Source: Flavobacteriaceae bacterium UBA4022
GTDB lineage: Bacteria; Bacteroidota; Bacteroidia; Flavobacteriales; Flavobacteriaceae
Assembly (NCBI GenBank): GCA_002384055.1
Contig: DGAU01000029.1
Coordinates: 1-19,518 of the forward strand
Length of the DNA: 19,518 nt
Direction: 5' to 3'
Shown here: positions 7,136-14,096 of the stretch, one piece after another
How the letters are laid out: each line of letters opens with the position of its first letter
How positions within the stretch are numbered: the first letter of the stretch is position 1
Notes under the pieces: model-generated
Database searches by the model: none
What the model was told of the DNA's origin: nothing
The model's input: the letters and a program-made list of their open reading frames with translations, nothing else
Program-made: the position numbers and the translations under genes

Positions 7136-7578
7136 ACAGTAGTTTCATTATTTCGCGAAGGCAAACCAAAATCCATTCGGTACCACACGCGCTCATGAAG
7201 ATAATACAAAATCATTTTGGTCACCAATTCGGCAGCGCCAATTTTGAGGCCAGTAAATGGGTTACCTGAAATGATCCAAGACAGTACCATGGTGTCACTG
7301 CTTCCCAATACACGCCAGGTGATTGTTTTAAGCAAGTGACGCTTCTTACTGTCCCATGTGATGCCATCTGGGCCTATATTGAGTTTAAACCAAAGGCGTT
7401 CATGAATATAATACAAGAGCATCTTGGTGACCACCTCGGCAACTCCGATCTTGAGGCCTATTAGCCCATCGCCTGTAATAAACCACGAAAGCAACACCGT
7501 GTCGATGGTGCCAATAATGCGCCAGGTAGTGGCCTTAACCAGGTGCCTTAGTCGCGTATCCTTGCCTATCGAGTTCAT
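7132..7578 (-). CDS. Tandem DUF2061 membrane protein
   Basis: The 148-residue product is made of two DUF2061 units (about residues 13-70 and 82-139, numbered from the ATG at 7584) offset by 69 residues. About 34 of 58 aligned positions are identical by eye, with shared landmarks TTWR/ITWR, DT..LSW, GLKIG.AE..TKM.LYY and HER.W. Each unit holds one or two hydrophobic segments, so it is probably an inner-membrane protein. DUF2061 genes are often found beside sulfate activation genes, and a role in sulfate or sulfated-nucleotide handling has been suggested from that context only. I chose the ATG at 7578 because it overlaps the cysQ stop as ATGA, mirroring the junction to cysC; the ATG at 7584 is also possible. 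Confidence 0.85.
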   Translation of the reverse strand: MNSIGKDTRLRHLVKATTWRIIGTIDTVLLSWFITGDGLIGLKIGVAEVVTKMLLYYIHERLWFKLNIGPDGITWDSKKRHLLKTITWRVLGSSDTMVLSWIISGNPFTGLKIGAAELVTKMILYYLHERVWYRMDFGLPSRNNETTV

Positions 7579-8369
7579 GGACATACCAAAAAATAAGGAT
7601 TCAACAGGTTTTCTTTGTTATAGGTCAAGGGCTGGCAAGTCTCTTGATTCAGGACCTGAAGTCCTGCATGGGTGCAGACCGCATGTCCTGCCGCCGTGTC
7701 CCATTCCATGGTCGGGGCAAATCGCGGATAAACGTGTGCCGAACCTTCAGCGACCAGACAAAACTTCAAAGAACTGCCCTTAGAAACTACTTCGGTCTCA
7801 TGTTTTTCGCTGAGCTGGGCGAGGTATGCTTCAGTATCCGCATTCATATGTGAGCGGCTGCCGACCACTTTGATGGGTTGTTCCCAAGGCGCCTTTGTCA
7901 TTTGCTGGGCATGATCCCAAATATGTTCTGCCGTAACGGGCACATTGGGGTCAATAGTATATTTAAAAGCACCTTCACTTTTAGTAAAATAGACATCCCC
8001 TAAGACCGGGGCATAAACAACACCAAAGATTGGCGCTCCGTCTTGGATCAAGGCGATGTTTACGGTAAACTCACCGTTACGTTTGACAAATTCTTTGGTC
8101 CCATCCAAAGGATCTACCATCCAACAGTGGTCCCATTTTTGGCGCGTGCTGTAATCTAAAGTTTTGGTTTCTTCACTAATGATGGGAATACCCGTAGGCA
8201 AAAGAAGTGCTTGGATCACCTCATTGGCCTTTTGATCGGCCTGAGTCAGTGGAGAATGGTCTTCTTTGGTCTCTACCGAAAAGTCAGTGGCGTACACCTC
8301 CATAATGGCCGCGCCACCTTGAAGTGCCGCTTGTAAAGCGATCAGTCCGTTCTGAATCTGGTTTTCCAT
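7575..8369 (-). CDS. cysQ: 3'(2'),5'-bisphosphate nucleotidase (CysQ)
   Basis: This 264-residue member of the inositol-monophosphatase fold removes the 3'-phosphate from PAP (and PAPS), clearing the inhibitory by-product of sulfate transfer. Metal-site motifs are visible: SEET (about 65-68), DPLDGTKEF (86-94), and WDTAAGHAV near residue 220, which carries the last metal-binding Asp. In-frame ATGs also occur at 8408 and 8390. The ATG at 8369 is preferred because it gives the usual CysQ N-terminus (MENQIQNGLIALQ) and because a promoter-like TATTTTTA lies at 8385-8378 inside the longer versions. It is the first gene of the minus-strand sulfate operon and overlaps the DUF2061 gene by 4 bp. A PAP phosphatase at the head of the operon fits a pathway that produces PAP in quantity. 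Confidence 0.92.
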   Translation of the reverse strand: MENQIQNGLIALQAALQGGAAIMEVYATDFSVETKEDHSPLTQADQKANEVIQALLLPTGIPIISEETKTLDYSTRQKWDHCWMVDPLDGTKEFVKRNGEFTVNIALIQDGAPIFGVVYAPVLGDVYFTKSEGAFKYTIDPNVPVTAEHIWDHAQQMTKAPWEQPIKVVGSRSHMNADTEAYLAQLSEKHETEVVSKGSSLKFCLVAEGSAHVYPRFAPTMEWDTAAGHAVCTHAGLQVLNQETCQPLTYNKENLLNPYFLVCP

Positions 8370-8377
8370 ACAGTGCG

Positions 8378-8407
8378 TAAAAATAGCCATTTCAGGGCAA
8401 ATGCTCA
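8378..8407 (-). promoter_or_regulatory. Candidate promoter of the cysQ-cysN operon
   Basis: On the minus strand TTG (8407-8405) is followed after 19 nt by TATTTTTA (8385-8378), one base away from the Bacteroidota -7 word TAnnTTTG and at an accepted spacing. The start site would fall at about 8371, almost on the ATG at 8369. No better box was found in the divergent gap. Moderate to low confidence because the last base of the box does not match. Confidence 0.35.
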
Positions 8408-8543
8408 AGCATTAATACACTTTATAACGCAGTAAATTAAGCACCCTACTCTAGTAGTGGCTCACAAATTATCAACGCTAATAGCTACAATGGTCTAGCG
8501 CATTTTAAGGCGTTTTTTAATTCAAAAATTTCGGATTAAAATG

Positions 8544-8551
8544 TATTTTTG
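8544..8551 (+). promoter_or_regulatory. -7 promoter box (TATTTTTG) of the thioredoxin lipoprotein gene
   Basis: It matches the TAnnTTTG consensus exactly and lies 23 bp before the ATG at 8575. No TTG is seen at the -33 distance. It sits in the divergent gap to cysQ. Confidence 0.55.
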
Positions 8552-8574
8552 TAACAAATCATAACACAGTACTT

Positions 8575-9705
8575 ATGTCACGCGCACTCGCCAAACTGAT
8601 CCTCCTGACCCTTTTTATCGCTTCGGCCGTTCAATGTAATCAAACCGGTAGTTACCAAATAAGGGGCAACGCTCTGGGTTATGCCGACCACACAAGGTTT
8701 TATTTGTACCAACTCGACCAAGACAACCAACCCATAGCCCTGGATACACTCGTGGTGCAAAACGGAACATTTTCTGGCCAATACCCCTACAGCGAAGAGT
8801 CTTCACTGAGCTATATCAAACTAGACGACCAAGGGCGTAATGTGGTTTTTTTCATCGAAAACCAAGACCTGACCATTACCGTAGATCGCGAAGATCCTGC
8901 GGTCACCCAGCTCAAAGGAGGCAAAATCAATACGGCTTATTACGATTACCTGAACCAATCTGCCAGTTTTCAGGCCGAGAAGACAGCACTCACACAAGCC
9001 ATCAAAACAGCCAACGCCCAACAAGACGATTTACTGGCTCGAGAGCTCGGTAATGACCTCAATGCCATTGGTGCTCGAGAAGCACAATACCTGGTGACAT
9101 TCATGGATGCACACCTCAACAGCCTTTTAGGGCTCATGCTCCTCAACGAAATTTATAACGAAGAAGGGCTTAATCCCACTCAGGTATCGGATTATTTGGC
9201 CGTTTTGAGTCCTAAGTTCAAAAACCATCCAATCGCCAAGAGCATTCAGGAACAGCTCTCTGCGGTGGGCAAAAATGAAATTGGCGCTATCGCAGCCAAA
9301 TTTGAAGCCCCGACACCAGAAGGTACAATGCTTTCGCTCGATCAAGCGATGGGCCAGTACACCCTGATTGATTTTTGGGCCTCGTGGTGCCGTCCCTGCC
9401 GGGTAGAAAACCCTAACGTGGTGCGTGCCTATAGCAAATATCACGAGCGCGGACTCAACATTATTAGTGTATCTCTAGATCGCGAAGGCCAAGAAGACCG
9501 ATGGGTCAAAGCCATCGCCGACGACCAAATGGACTGGTTCCATGTCTCAAATCTGCAGTTTTGGCAAGAACCTATTGCCCGTGAGTATGGGGTGCGCAGT
9601 ATTCCTCAGACCTTTTTGATTGATGCCCAGGGGCGTATCATCGACAAAAATTTACGTGGAGCGGCTTTAGAAGCCAGACTAGAGCAACTCATGCCCAGAC
9701 CCTAA
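8575..9705 (+). CDS. TlpA/ResA-like thioredoxin lipoprotein with DUF4369 domain
   Basis: This 376-residue exported disulfide oxidoreductase is of a kind abundant in Bacteroidota. A signal peptide is followed by Cys21 in a non-canonical lipobox (AVQC), so lipid anchoring is likely but not certain. Residues about 26-120 look like the DUF4369 beta domain. A helical linker precedes the thioredoxin-like domain (about 240-376), with active site WCRPC (271-275) and the cis-proline loop RSIPQTFLID (341-350). Such proteins reduce or isomerise disulfides of extracytoplasmic proteins, for instance in cytochrome maturation. The substrate here is unknown. A lipoprotein gene follows after 19 bp, probably in the same transcript. 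Confidence 0.88.
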   Translation: MSRALAKLILLTLFIASAVQCNQTGSYQIRGNALGYADHTRFYLYQLDQDNQPIALDTLVVQNGTFSGQYPYSEESSLSYIKLDDQGRNVVFFIENQDLTITVDREDPAVTQLKGGKINTAYYDYLNQSASFQAEKTALTQAIKTANAQQDDLLARELGNDLNAIGAREAQYLVTFMDAHLNSLLGLMLLNEIYNEEGLNPTQVSDYLAVLSPKFKNHPIAKSIQEQLSAVGKNEIGAIAAKFEAPTPEGTMLSLDQAMGQYTLIDFWASWCRPCRVENPNVVRAYSKYHERGLNIISVSLDREGQEDRWVKAIADDQMDWFHVSNLQFWQEPIAREYGVRSIPQTFLIDAQGRIIDKNLRGAALEARLEQLMPRP

Positions 9706-9724
9706 AATCTTGAGATCAAGACAG

Positions 9725-10129
9725 ATGAAGATCGTTTACCCTCAGCCGCTGTGGCGCAACTTATTTGTTTTGGCCCTTGGCCTTGTTTTATCGGCCTGCC
9801 CACAAGAAAACGATCCCCAAGAAGAACAGGCGCGGTATCTGGCAGCGGTGCTCAGCGGCTTGCTGGAGCAGGCATCAGCCATTACTTGCCAGGACGCTGC
9901 GCAATGGTCCTTTGCCCCATATGGCAGTAAGGCATGCGGCGGGCCACAAGGATTTTTGGCTTATCCTGTCAATGACCAAACAGCACAATTTCTTGAAGAT
10001 TTAGAAGCTTACCGCCTGAGCGAGGCCCAATACAACGAAGATTTTGGCATTGCTTCGGACTGTTCTGCTCCGGCGACCCCCATCGGCGTGGATTGTATTC
10101 AGGGCAGCGCAGTACTGATCTATCCGTAA
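9725..10129 (+). CDS. Small Cys-containing lipoprotein of unknown function
   Basis: The 134-residue product has a clear lipoprotein signal: hydrophobic FVLALGLVLSAC with the lipobox cysteine at residue 25. I do not recognise the mature domain by name. It contains conserved-looking features: TCQDAAQWSFAPYGSKACGG near the middle, an acidic helix (FLEDLEAYRLSEAQYNEDFG), and a tail with SDCSAPATPIGVDC. The four cysteines after the lipid cysteine could form two disulfides, which fits its position just after a thioredoxin-like lipoprotein gene. The frame is open from a TTG at 9710, but the ATG at 9725 gives a normal signal peptide. It ends only 8 bp from the stop of the convergent rhomboid gene. 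Confidence 0.7.
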   Translation: MKIVYPQPLWRNLFVLALGLVLSACPQENDPQEEQARYLAAVLSGLLEQASAITCQDAAQWSFAPYGSKACGGPQGFLAYPVNDQTAQFLEDLEAYRLSEAQYNEDFGIASDCSAPATPIGVDCIQGSAVLIYP

Positions 10130-10137
10130 ATTCATGC

Positions 10138-10779
10138 TTATACTTTTCCCTTTTTTTCCAAAAAATAAAGGGCTACAATCGGCAGGGCCATCAGGACCAC
10201 CAGCCATAAGTCAGTAGCTAAAAGTTCTGGTCGGGCCAACAAAATAAGGGCATACCCCACGACCGCTCCCCCAATATGGGCGTCATGACCAATGGAGCCC
10301 AGTTGGCGCTTCATCCCATAAATCGAATAAAGCAAATACATGATCCCAAAGAGCCAAGCCGGTATGGCAATCGGAATGAAAAACATATAAAGCCCCATGT
10401 GCGGCTGGAGCATGATGGCGGCATACAATACGCCCATAACGGCACCACTGGCCCCTACAGCACTATAATAGGGCTCGTTGCGGTGGCGCTGCAGCGCATA
10501 CCAATTGCCCCCAAAGAGGCTCGCGATATAAATGAGTACAAAATATATAGGGCCAACGCCATAGAGCACCACATCAGCAAAGAAATACAAGGTCAGCATA
10601 TTGAACAGCAAATGCGATACATCGGCGTGCAAAAATGCCGAACTGAGCAAGCGAATGCGTTCCCCTGCTTGCAAGGGACCAATCTGAAATTTATATTGAT
10701 CAAAAAAGGCCCGGTCGTTGAATCCTTTGAAAGAAACTAAGGCATTGAGAATGATGATGACTAAAGGAAGTGTGCTCAT
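10138..10779 (-). CDS. Rhomboid-family intramembrane serine protease
   Basis: This 213-residue polytopic membrane protein has the rhomboid core of about six helices. The catalytic serine is in GASGAVMG (Ser111). The catalytic histidine is in HDAHIGG (His168 expected). HLLFNM (56-61) provides the helix-2 His and Asn of the oxyanion site. Rhomboids cleave transmembrane helices of substrate proteins inside the membrane; the substrate is not evident. The frame is open to an ATG at 10812, but a TACTTTTG promoter box lies within that extension, so the ATG at 10779 is chosen. The gene stands alone, convergent with the lipoprotein pair. Confidence 0.9.
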   Translation of the reverse strand: MSTLPLVIIILNALVSFKGFNDRAFFDQYKFQIGPLQAGERIRLLSSAFLHADVSHLLFNMLTLYFFADVVLYGVGPIYFVLIYIASLFGGNWYALQRHRNEPYYSAVGASGAVMGVLYAAIMLQPHMGLYMFFIPIAIPAWLFGIMYLLYSIYGMKRQLGSIGHDAHIGGAVVGYALILLARPELLATDLWLVVLMALPIVALYFLEKKGKV

Positions 10780-10799
10780 GGGCGAATATTGTTGAACCG

Positions 10800-10807
10800 C
10801 AAAAGTA
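10800..10807 (-). promoter_or_regulatory. -7 promoter box (TACTTTTG) of the rhomboid gene
   Basis: The minus-strand word fits TAnnTTTG exactly and lies 20 bp before the ATG at 10779, which decides against the longer start at 10812. No -33 TTG was found. Confidence 0.5.
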
Positions 10808-10951
10808 AACATATTAACGAGATCCTTATTTGTCGTTAGGGGTCAAAATACTGGTTACCGGTCAGGCGCAAGATTATAGCGTACTTGTGTTGTGATAAAG
10901 CATTGCCAAGTGGAGAGATACAATCGTTCCGCTAAGGCATAAGGCGCAAGA

Positions 10952-11010
10952 GCGCAATGAGATCATTTTGCGCAAGGATACAGCAGGCAACCAGGCTGTT
11001 GCTGATCCTT
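10952..11010. repeat. Two adjacent hairpin-forming inverted repeats in the rhomboid-dnaE gap
   Basis: The 320-bp gap 10780-11099 has no convincing gene. In it, GCGCAATGA (10952-10960) pairs with TCATTTTGCGC (10963-10973) apart from a 2-nt bulge. Directly next to it, AAGGAT (10974-10979) pairs with ATCCTT (11005-11010), enclosing GCAAC/GTTGC (10987-10991 and 10998-11002) around a 6-nt loop. The word GGCGCAAGA occurs twice (near 10865 and 10943). Neither hairpin is followed by a T-run, so they are not ordinary terminators. They may be REP-like palindromes or a structured leader RNA. Confidence 0.4.
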
Positions 11011-11063
11011 AATTCGTGATCCTCAAAATTGTTCAAAAAATTCAGCCCACATGAATTTATTTG

Positions 11064-11097
11064 TTGGAAATATTCCATAATTTTGGATATATTCCAA
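11064..11097 (+). promoter_or_regulatory. Tandem dyad operator overlapping the dnaE-dinB promoter
   Basis: Two dyads of the form TTGGA-N5-TCCAW lie at 11064-11078 (TTGGAAATATTCCAT) and 11083-11097 (TTGGATATATTCCAA). They agree at 13 of 15 positions and their centres are 19 bp apart. A perfect -7 box TAATTTTG (11078-11085) lies between them and overlaps both. Site 1 occupies the promoter spacer and site 2 covers the -7 edge and the expected start of transcription. This is the geometry of repression by a dimeric regulator binding twice. The regulator and any link to DNA damage are inferred. Confidence 0.6.
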
Positions 11098-11099
11098 TA

Positions 11100-14096
11100 A
11101 TGCAACTGAACACACACACTTATTATAGCCTTCGCTACGGAGTGCTCTCTCCCCGATCCCTCTTGGAAGAATTGACCCAGAGAGGCATCAAGCAATGGGC
11201 TTTGACCGATATCAACAATACTTCGGCAACCCTAGAGGCCCTCAAAATGGCTCCTGAGTTCGGTAGCCGAATCAGTGTTGGTGTGGATTTTAGAAATGGC
11301 GCCCAACAGCAGTTTATTGCCTTGGCCCAATCCCCTAACGGCCTGACCCAAATCAACCGTTACCTGTCCGAGCATCAGCAACAGCACAAAGCATTTCCCG
11401 AGCGTGCCCCCGAATTCTCAGAGGTGCTGGTCATTTACCCTTTTGCCCGCTCAGGGGGTTTTGCCTTACGCCCCAATGAATTTATTGGCGTGAAACCCCG
11501 AGACCTCGGTCAATTGCTTTACCAATACCCAAAAACACTGCCCAAACACTTTGTGGCCCTACAGACCATGAGTTTTCGCCACGGCCAAGATTTCAACACC
11601 CATCGACTCCTCAGAGCCGTCCAAAACAACAGCCTTTTGAGTAAGTTGCCCAAAAGCGCAGAAGGTGACCCTCAAGACCTGTTGTGCTCCGCCCAAGCCC
11701 TTGAGCACACTTACAACCGTGCTCCTGAATTATTGGAACGCGCCCGGAGTCTCTTGGACCATTGTGTATTTGCCCTGTGCCTGGACCCTCAAAAACCAAA
11801 AAACCAAAACAGCTATACTGGAAATACGGCCCTGGACCAACGCTTGCTCAAAAAACTTGCCCAGCGCGGTTTGGGCAATCGCTACCCTAGCCCCACAGAG
11901 TCCAAGGTACTCGAGCGCCTAGACAAAGAACTCGACCTGATCATTCAAAAGGGCTTTGTCGCTTACTTTTTGATCAATTGGAAGATTGTGCGCTATGCCC
12001 AAAGCAAAGGCTATTTTTATGTGGGCCGTGGCAGTGGTGCCAATAGCCTAGTGGCCTACCTGTTGCGCATCACCGACGTAGACCCCATAGAACTGGATTT
12101 GTATTTTGAACGCTTCATCAATCTATACCGCACCAACCCACCCGATTTTGATTTGGATTTTTCGTGGACCGACCGCGACGACGTGACCAAGTTCATTTTC
12201 AAACGCTTCAAACATACCGCGCTGATCGCCGTATACAACACCTTCAAGCACAAAGCCGCCATCCGCGAATTGGGCAAGGTCTTTGGTCTGCCCAAGACAG
12301 AAATAGACCGCCTGGCCAAAGGCCGCTACCAATACCAAGACCTTGACCATATGGCACAATATGTCGTGCGTTACAGCAAACGTATTTTGGGATTTCCCAA
12401 TTATCTGGGGATTCATGCCGGAGGCATCATCATTGCCCAAGAACCCATCCATAGTTATACTGCGACCTTTTTGCCCCCTAAGGGCTATCCTACAACCCAC
12501 TTTGATATGGTGGTGGCCGAAGACATTGGCCTGTATAAGTTTGATATTTTGAGCCAGCGGGGACTGGGCAAAATCAAAGAGACCATGGCTTTGATCAAAA
12601 AAAACCATCCCAACCATCCGCCTATTGACATCCACGACCTCAAGGGTTTTAAATCCGATCCCAAAATAAAAGACCTGCTGCGCAACGCCAAAGCCATCGG
12701 CTGTTTTTATGTGGAGTCTCCTGCCATGAGGATGCTGCTGCGTAAGCTCCAAGTAGACCATTATTTGGGGCTTGTTGCCGCCAGCTCAATCATACGCCCT
12801 GGCGTAGCACAATCGGGCATGATGCGCGAATACATTTTGCGCTATCGCGATCCCCAACGGCGCGCACAGGCCCACCCCACCATGATGGCGCTGATGCCCG
12901 AAACCTTTGGGGTAATGGTTTATCAAGAAGACGTCATTAAGGTGGCCCATTATTTTGGCGGGCTAAGTTTGGGAGAAGCCGATATGTTGCGGCGGGGCAT
13001 GTCGGGCAAGTTCCGCTCCAAAGACGAATTTGCCAAGGTCAAAAATTTGTTTTTTGAGCGCTGTAGCCAATCCGGAAAACCCCCAGAGCTCACCCAAGAG
13101 GTCTGGCGACAAATCGAAAGCTTTGCTGGGTATGCATTTGCCAAAGGCCACTCGGCCTCTTATGCTGTAGAAAGCTACCAAAGCCTCTTTCTTAAAGCCT
13201 ATTTCCCTCTCGAATACATGGTGGCTACTGTCAATAATGGTGGTGGGTTTTACCAGCCCGAATTTTACCTGCACGAAGCACGGATGCACGGAGCCACCAT
13301 TGTAGCGCCATGCATCAACACCAGTGAGCAGCAAACACGGATTATAGGCACCACGATTTATCTGGGACTGGGCCTACTCTATGCCTTAGAACAAAGCCTC
13401 ATTGAGCAGATTGTGACCCAGCGGCAAGTCCATGGCACATTCGAAGATCTAGACGATTTTATAGAGCGTATCCCTATCGCTATTGAATCCTTGTTACTGC
13501 TGATCAAAATAGATGCCTTTCGCAGTACCCTAAAACCCAAGCGAACACTTTTGTGGGAGGCCCATAGCAAACTCAAAAAAAATCCAAAACCTTCCCTGCA
13601 GCAGCGAATTTTTCGAACCAAGCCCCTAAATTATAGCTTGCCCCCACTAGGCAACAGCCCTTTAGAGGATGCTTTTGACCAAATAGAACTCCTGGGATTT
13701 GCCCTCTGTGATCCTTTTGACCTGCTGCGCACACCGTTGCACAATACAACCACCGCTGCAGACCTGATGCGTTTTAAGGGCTGCCAGGTAGAAATTTACG
13801 GCTACTTGGTCACCACCAAATACACCCAAACCAACAAAGGCACTCTGATGTACTTTGGGACTTTTTTGGACCAAGAGGGTGCCTTTGTCGACACGGTGCA
13901 CTTTCCGCCTATCGCTCAAAAATACCCCTTTCGGGGCAGAGGAATTTACGCCATTAGCGGCAAAGTCGTTGCCGAATTTGACTGCATCACCATAGAGGTT
14001 AAAACCCTAGAAATCCAACCCATCATCGAAGATCCGCGCTATGCCCAAGGACAAGTGAGCGCGCGACTTCAAAGCAAACACTACCGCAATGTCTGA
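11100..14096 (+). CDS. dnaE: DnaE-like DNA polymerase III alpha subunit, short error-prone type
   Basis: This 998-residue family C DNA polymerase is shorter than replicative DnaE (about 1,150 or more) and close to DnaE2/ImuC length. The N-terminal PHP domain begins QLNTHTYYSLRYG, where the usual HxH metal pair has become NTH, so nuclease activity is unlikely. The palm carries PDFDLDF (348-354) with the catalytic Asp pair 349/351. A YQEDVIKVA segment and an FAKGHSASYA segment of the fingers follow. QQRIF (834-838), between the helix-hairpin-helix part and the OB fold, sits where DnaE keeps its clamp-binding peptide. The OB domain closes the protein. The start at 11100 is set by the promoter box at 11078-11085; the longer frame from 11061 would lie in the operator. 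It overlaps dinB by 8 bp, which implies a translesion synthesis pair rather than the replicative polymerase. Confidence 0.88.
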   Translation: MQLNTHTYYSLRYGVLSPRSLLEELTQRGIKQWALTDINNTSATLEALKMAPEFGSRISVGVDFRNGAQQQFIALAQSPNGLTQINRYLSEHQQQHKAFPERAPEFSEVLVIYPFARSGGFALRPNEFIGVKPRDLGQLLYQYPKTLPKHFVALQTMSFRHGQDFNTHRLLRAVQNNSLLSKLPKSAEGDPQDLLCSAQALEHTYNRAPELLERARSLLDHCVFALCLDPQKPKNQNSYTGNTALDQRLLKKLAQRGLGNRYPSPTESKVLERLDKELDLIIQKGFVAYFLINWKIVRYAQSKGYFYVGRGSGANSLVAYLLRITDVDPIELDLYFERFINLYRTNPPDFDLDFSWTDRDDVTKFIFKRFKHTALIAVYNTFKHKAAIRELGKVFGLPKTEIDRLAKGRYQYQDLDHMAQYVVRYSKRILGFPNYLGIHAGGIIIAQEPIHSYTATFLPPKGYPTTHFDMVVAEDIGLYKFDILSQRGLGKIKETMALIKKNHPNHPPIDIHDLKGFKSDPKIKDLLRNAKAIGCFYVESPAMRMLLRKLQVDHYLGLVAASSIIRPGVAQSGMMREYILRYRDPQRRAQAHPTMMALMPETFGVMVYQEDVIKVAHYFGGLSLGEADMLRRGMSGKFRSKDEFAKVKNLFFERCSQSGKPPELTQEVWRQIESFAGYAFAKGHSASYAVESYQSLFLKAYFPLEYMVATVNNGGGFYQPEFYLHEARMHGATIVAPCINTSEQQTRIIGTTIYLGLGLLYALEQSLIEQIVTQRQVHGTFEDLDDFIERIPIAIESLLLLIKIDAFRSTLKPKRTLLWEAHSKLKKNPKPSLQQRIFRTKPLNYSLPPLGNSPLEDAFDQIELLGFALCDPFDLLRTPLHNTTTAADLMRFKGCQVEIYGYLVTTKYTQTNKGTLMYFGTFLDQEGAFVDTVHFPPIAQKYPFRGRGIYAISGKVVAEFDCITIEVKTLEIQPIIEDPRYAQGQVSARLQSKHYRNV

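Noticed and set aside
8445..8462. Small palindrome CTACT-CT-AGTAG in the cysQ-thioredoxin divergent gap
   Set aside because: The 5-bp arms with a 2-bp centre are within chance expectation and no promoter element overlaps them.
10932..11195. 87-codon minus-strand frame in the rhomboid-dnaE gap as a divergent regulator
   Set aside because: It runs across the dnaE promoter and start codon and has no helix-turn-helix or S24 peptidase pattern, so it is not the missing repressor.
12123..12761. 212-codon minus-strand open frame
   Set aside because: It is the antisense shadow of the catalytic region of dnaE, and no family motif is visible in it.
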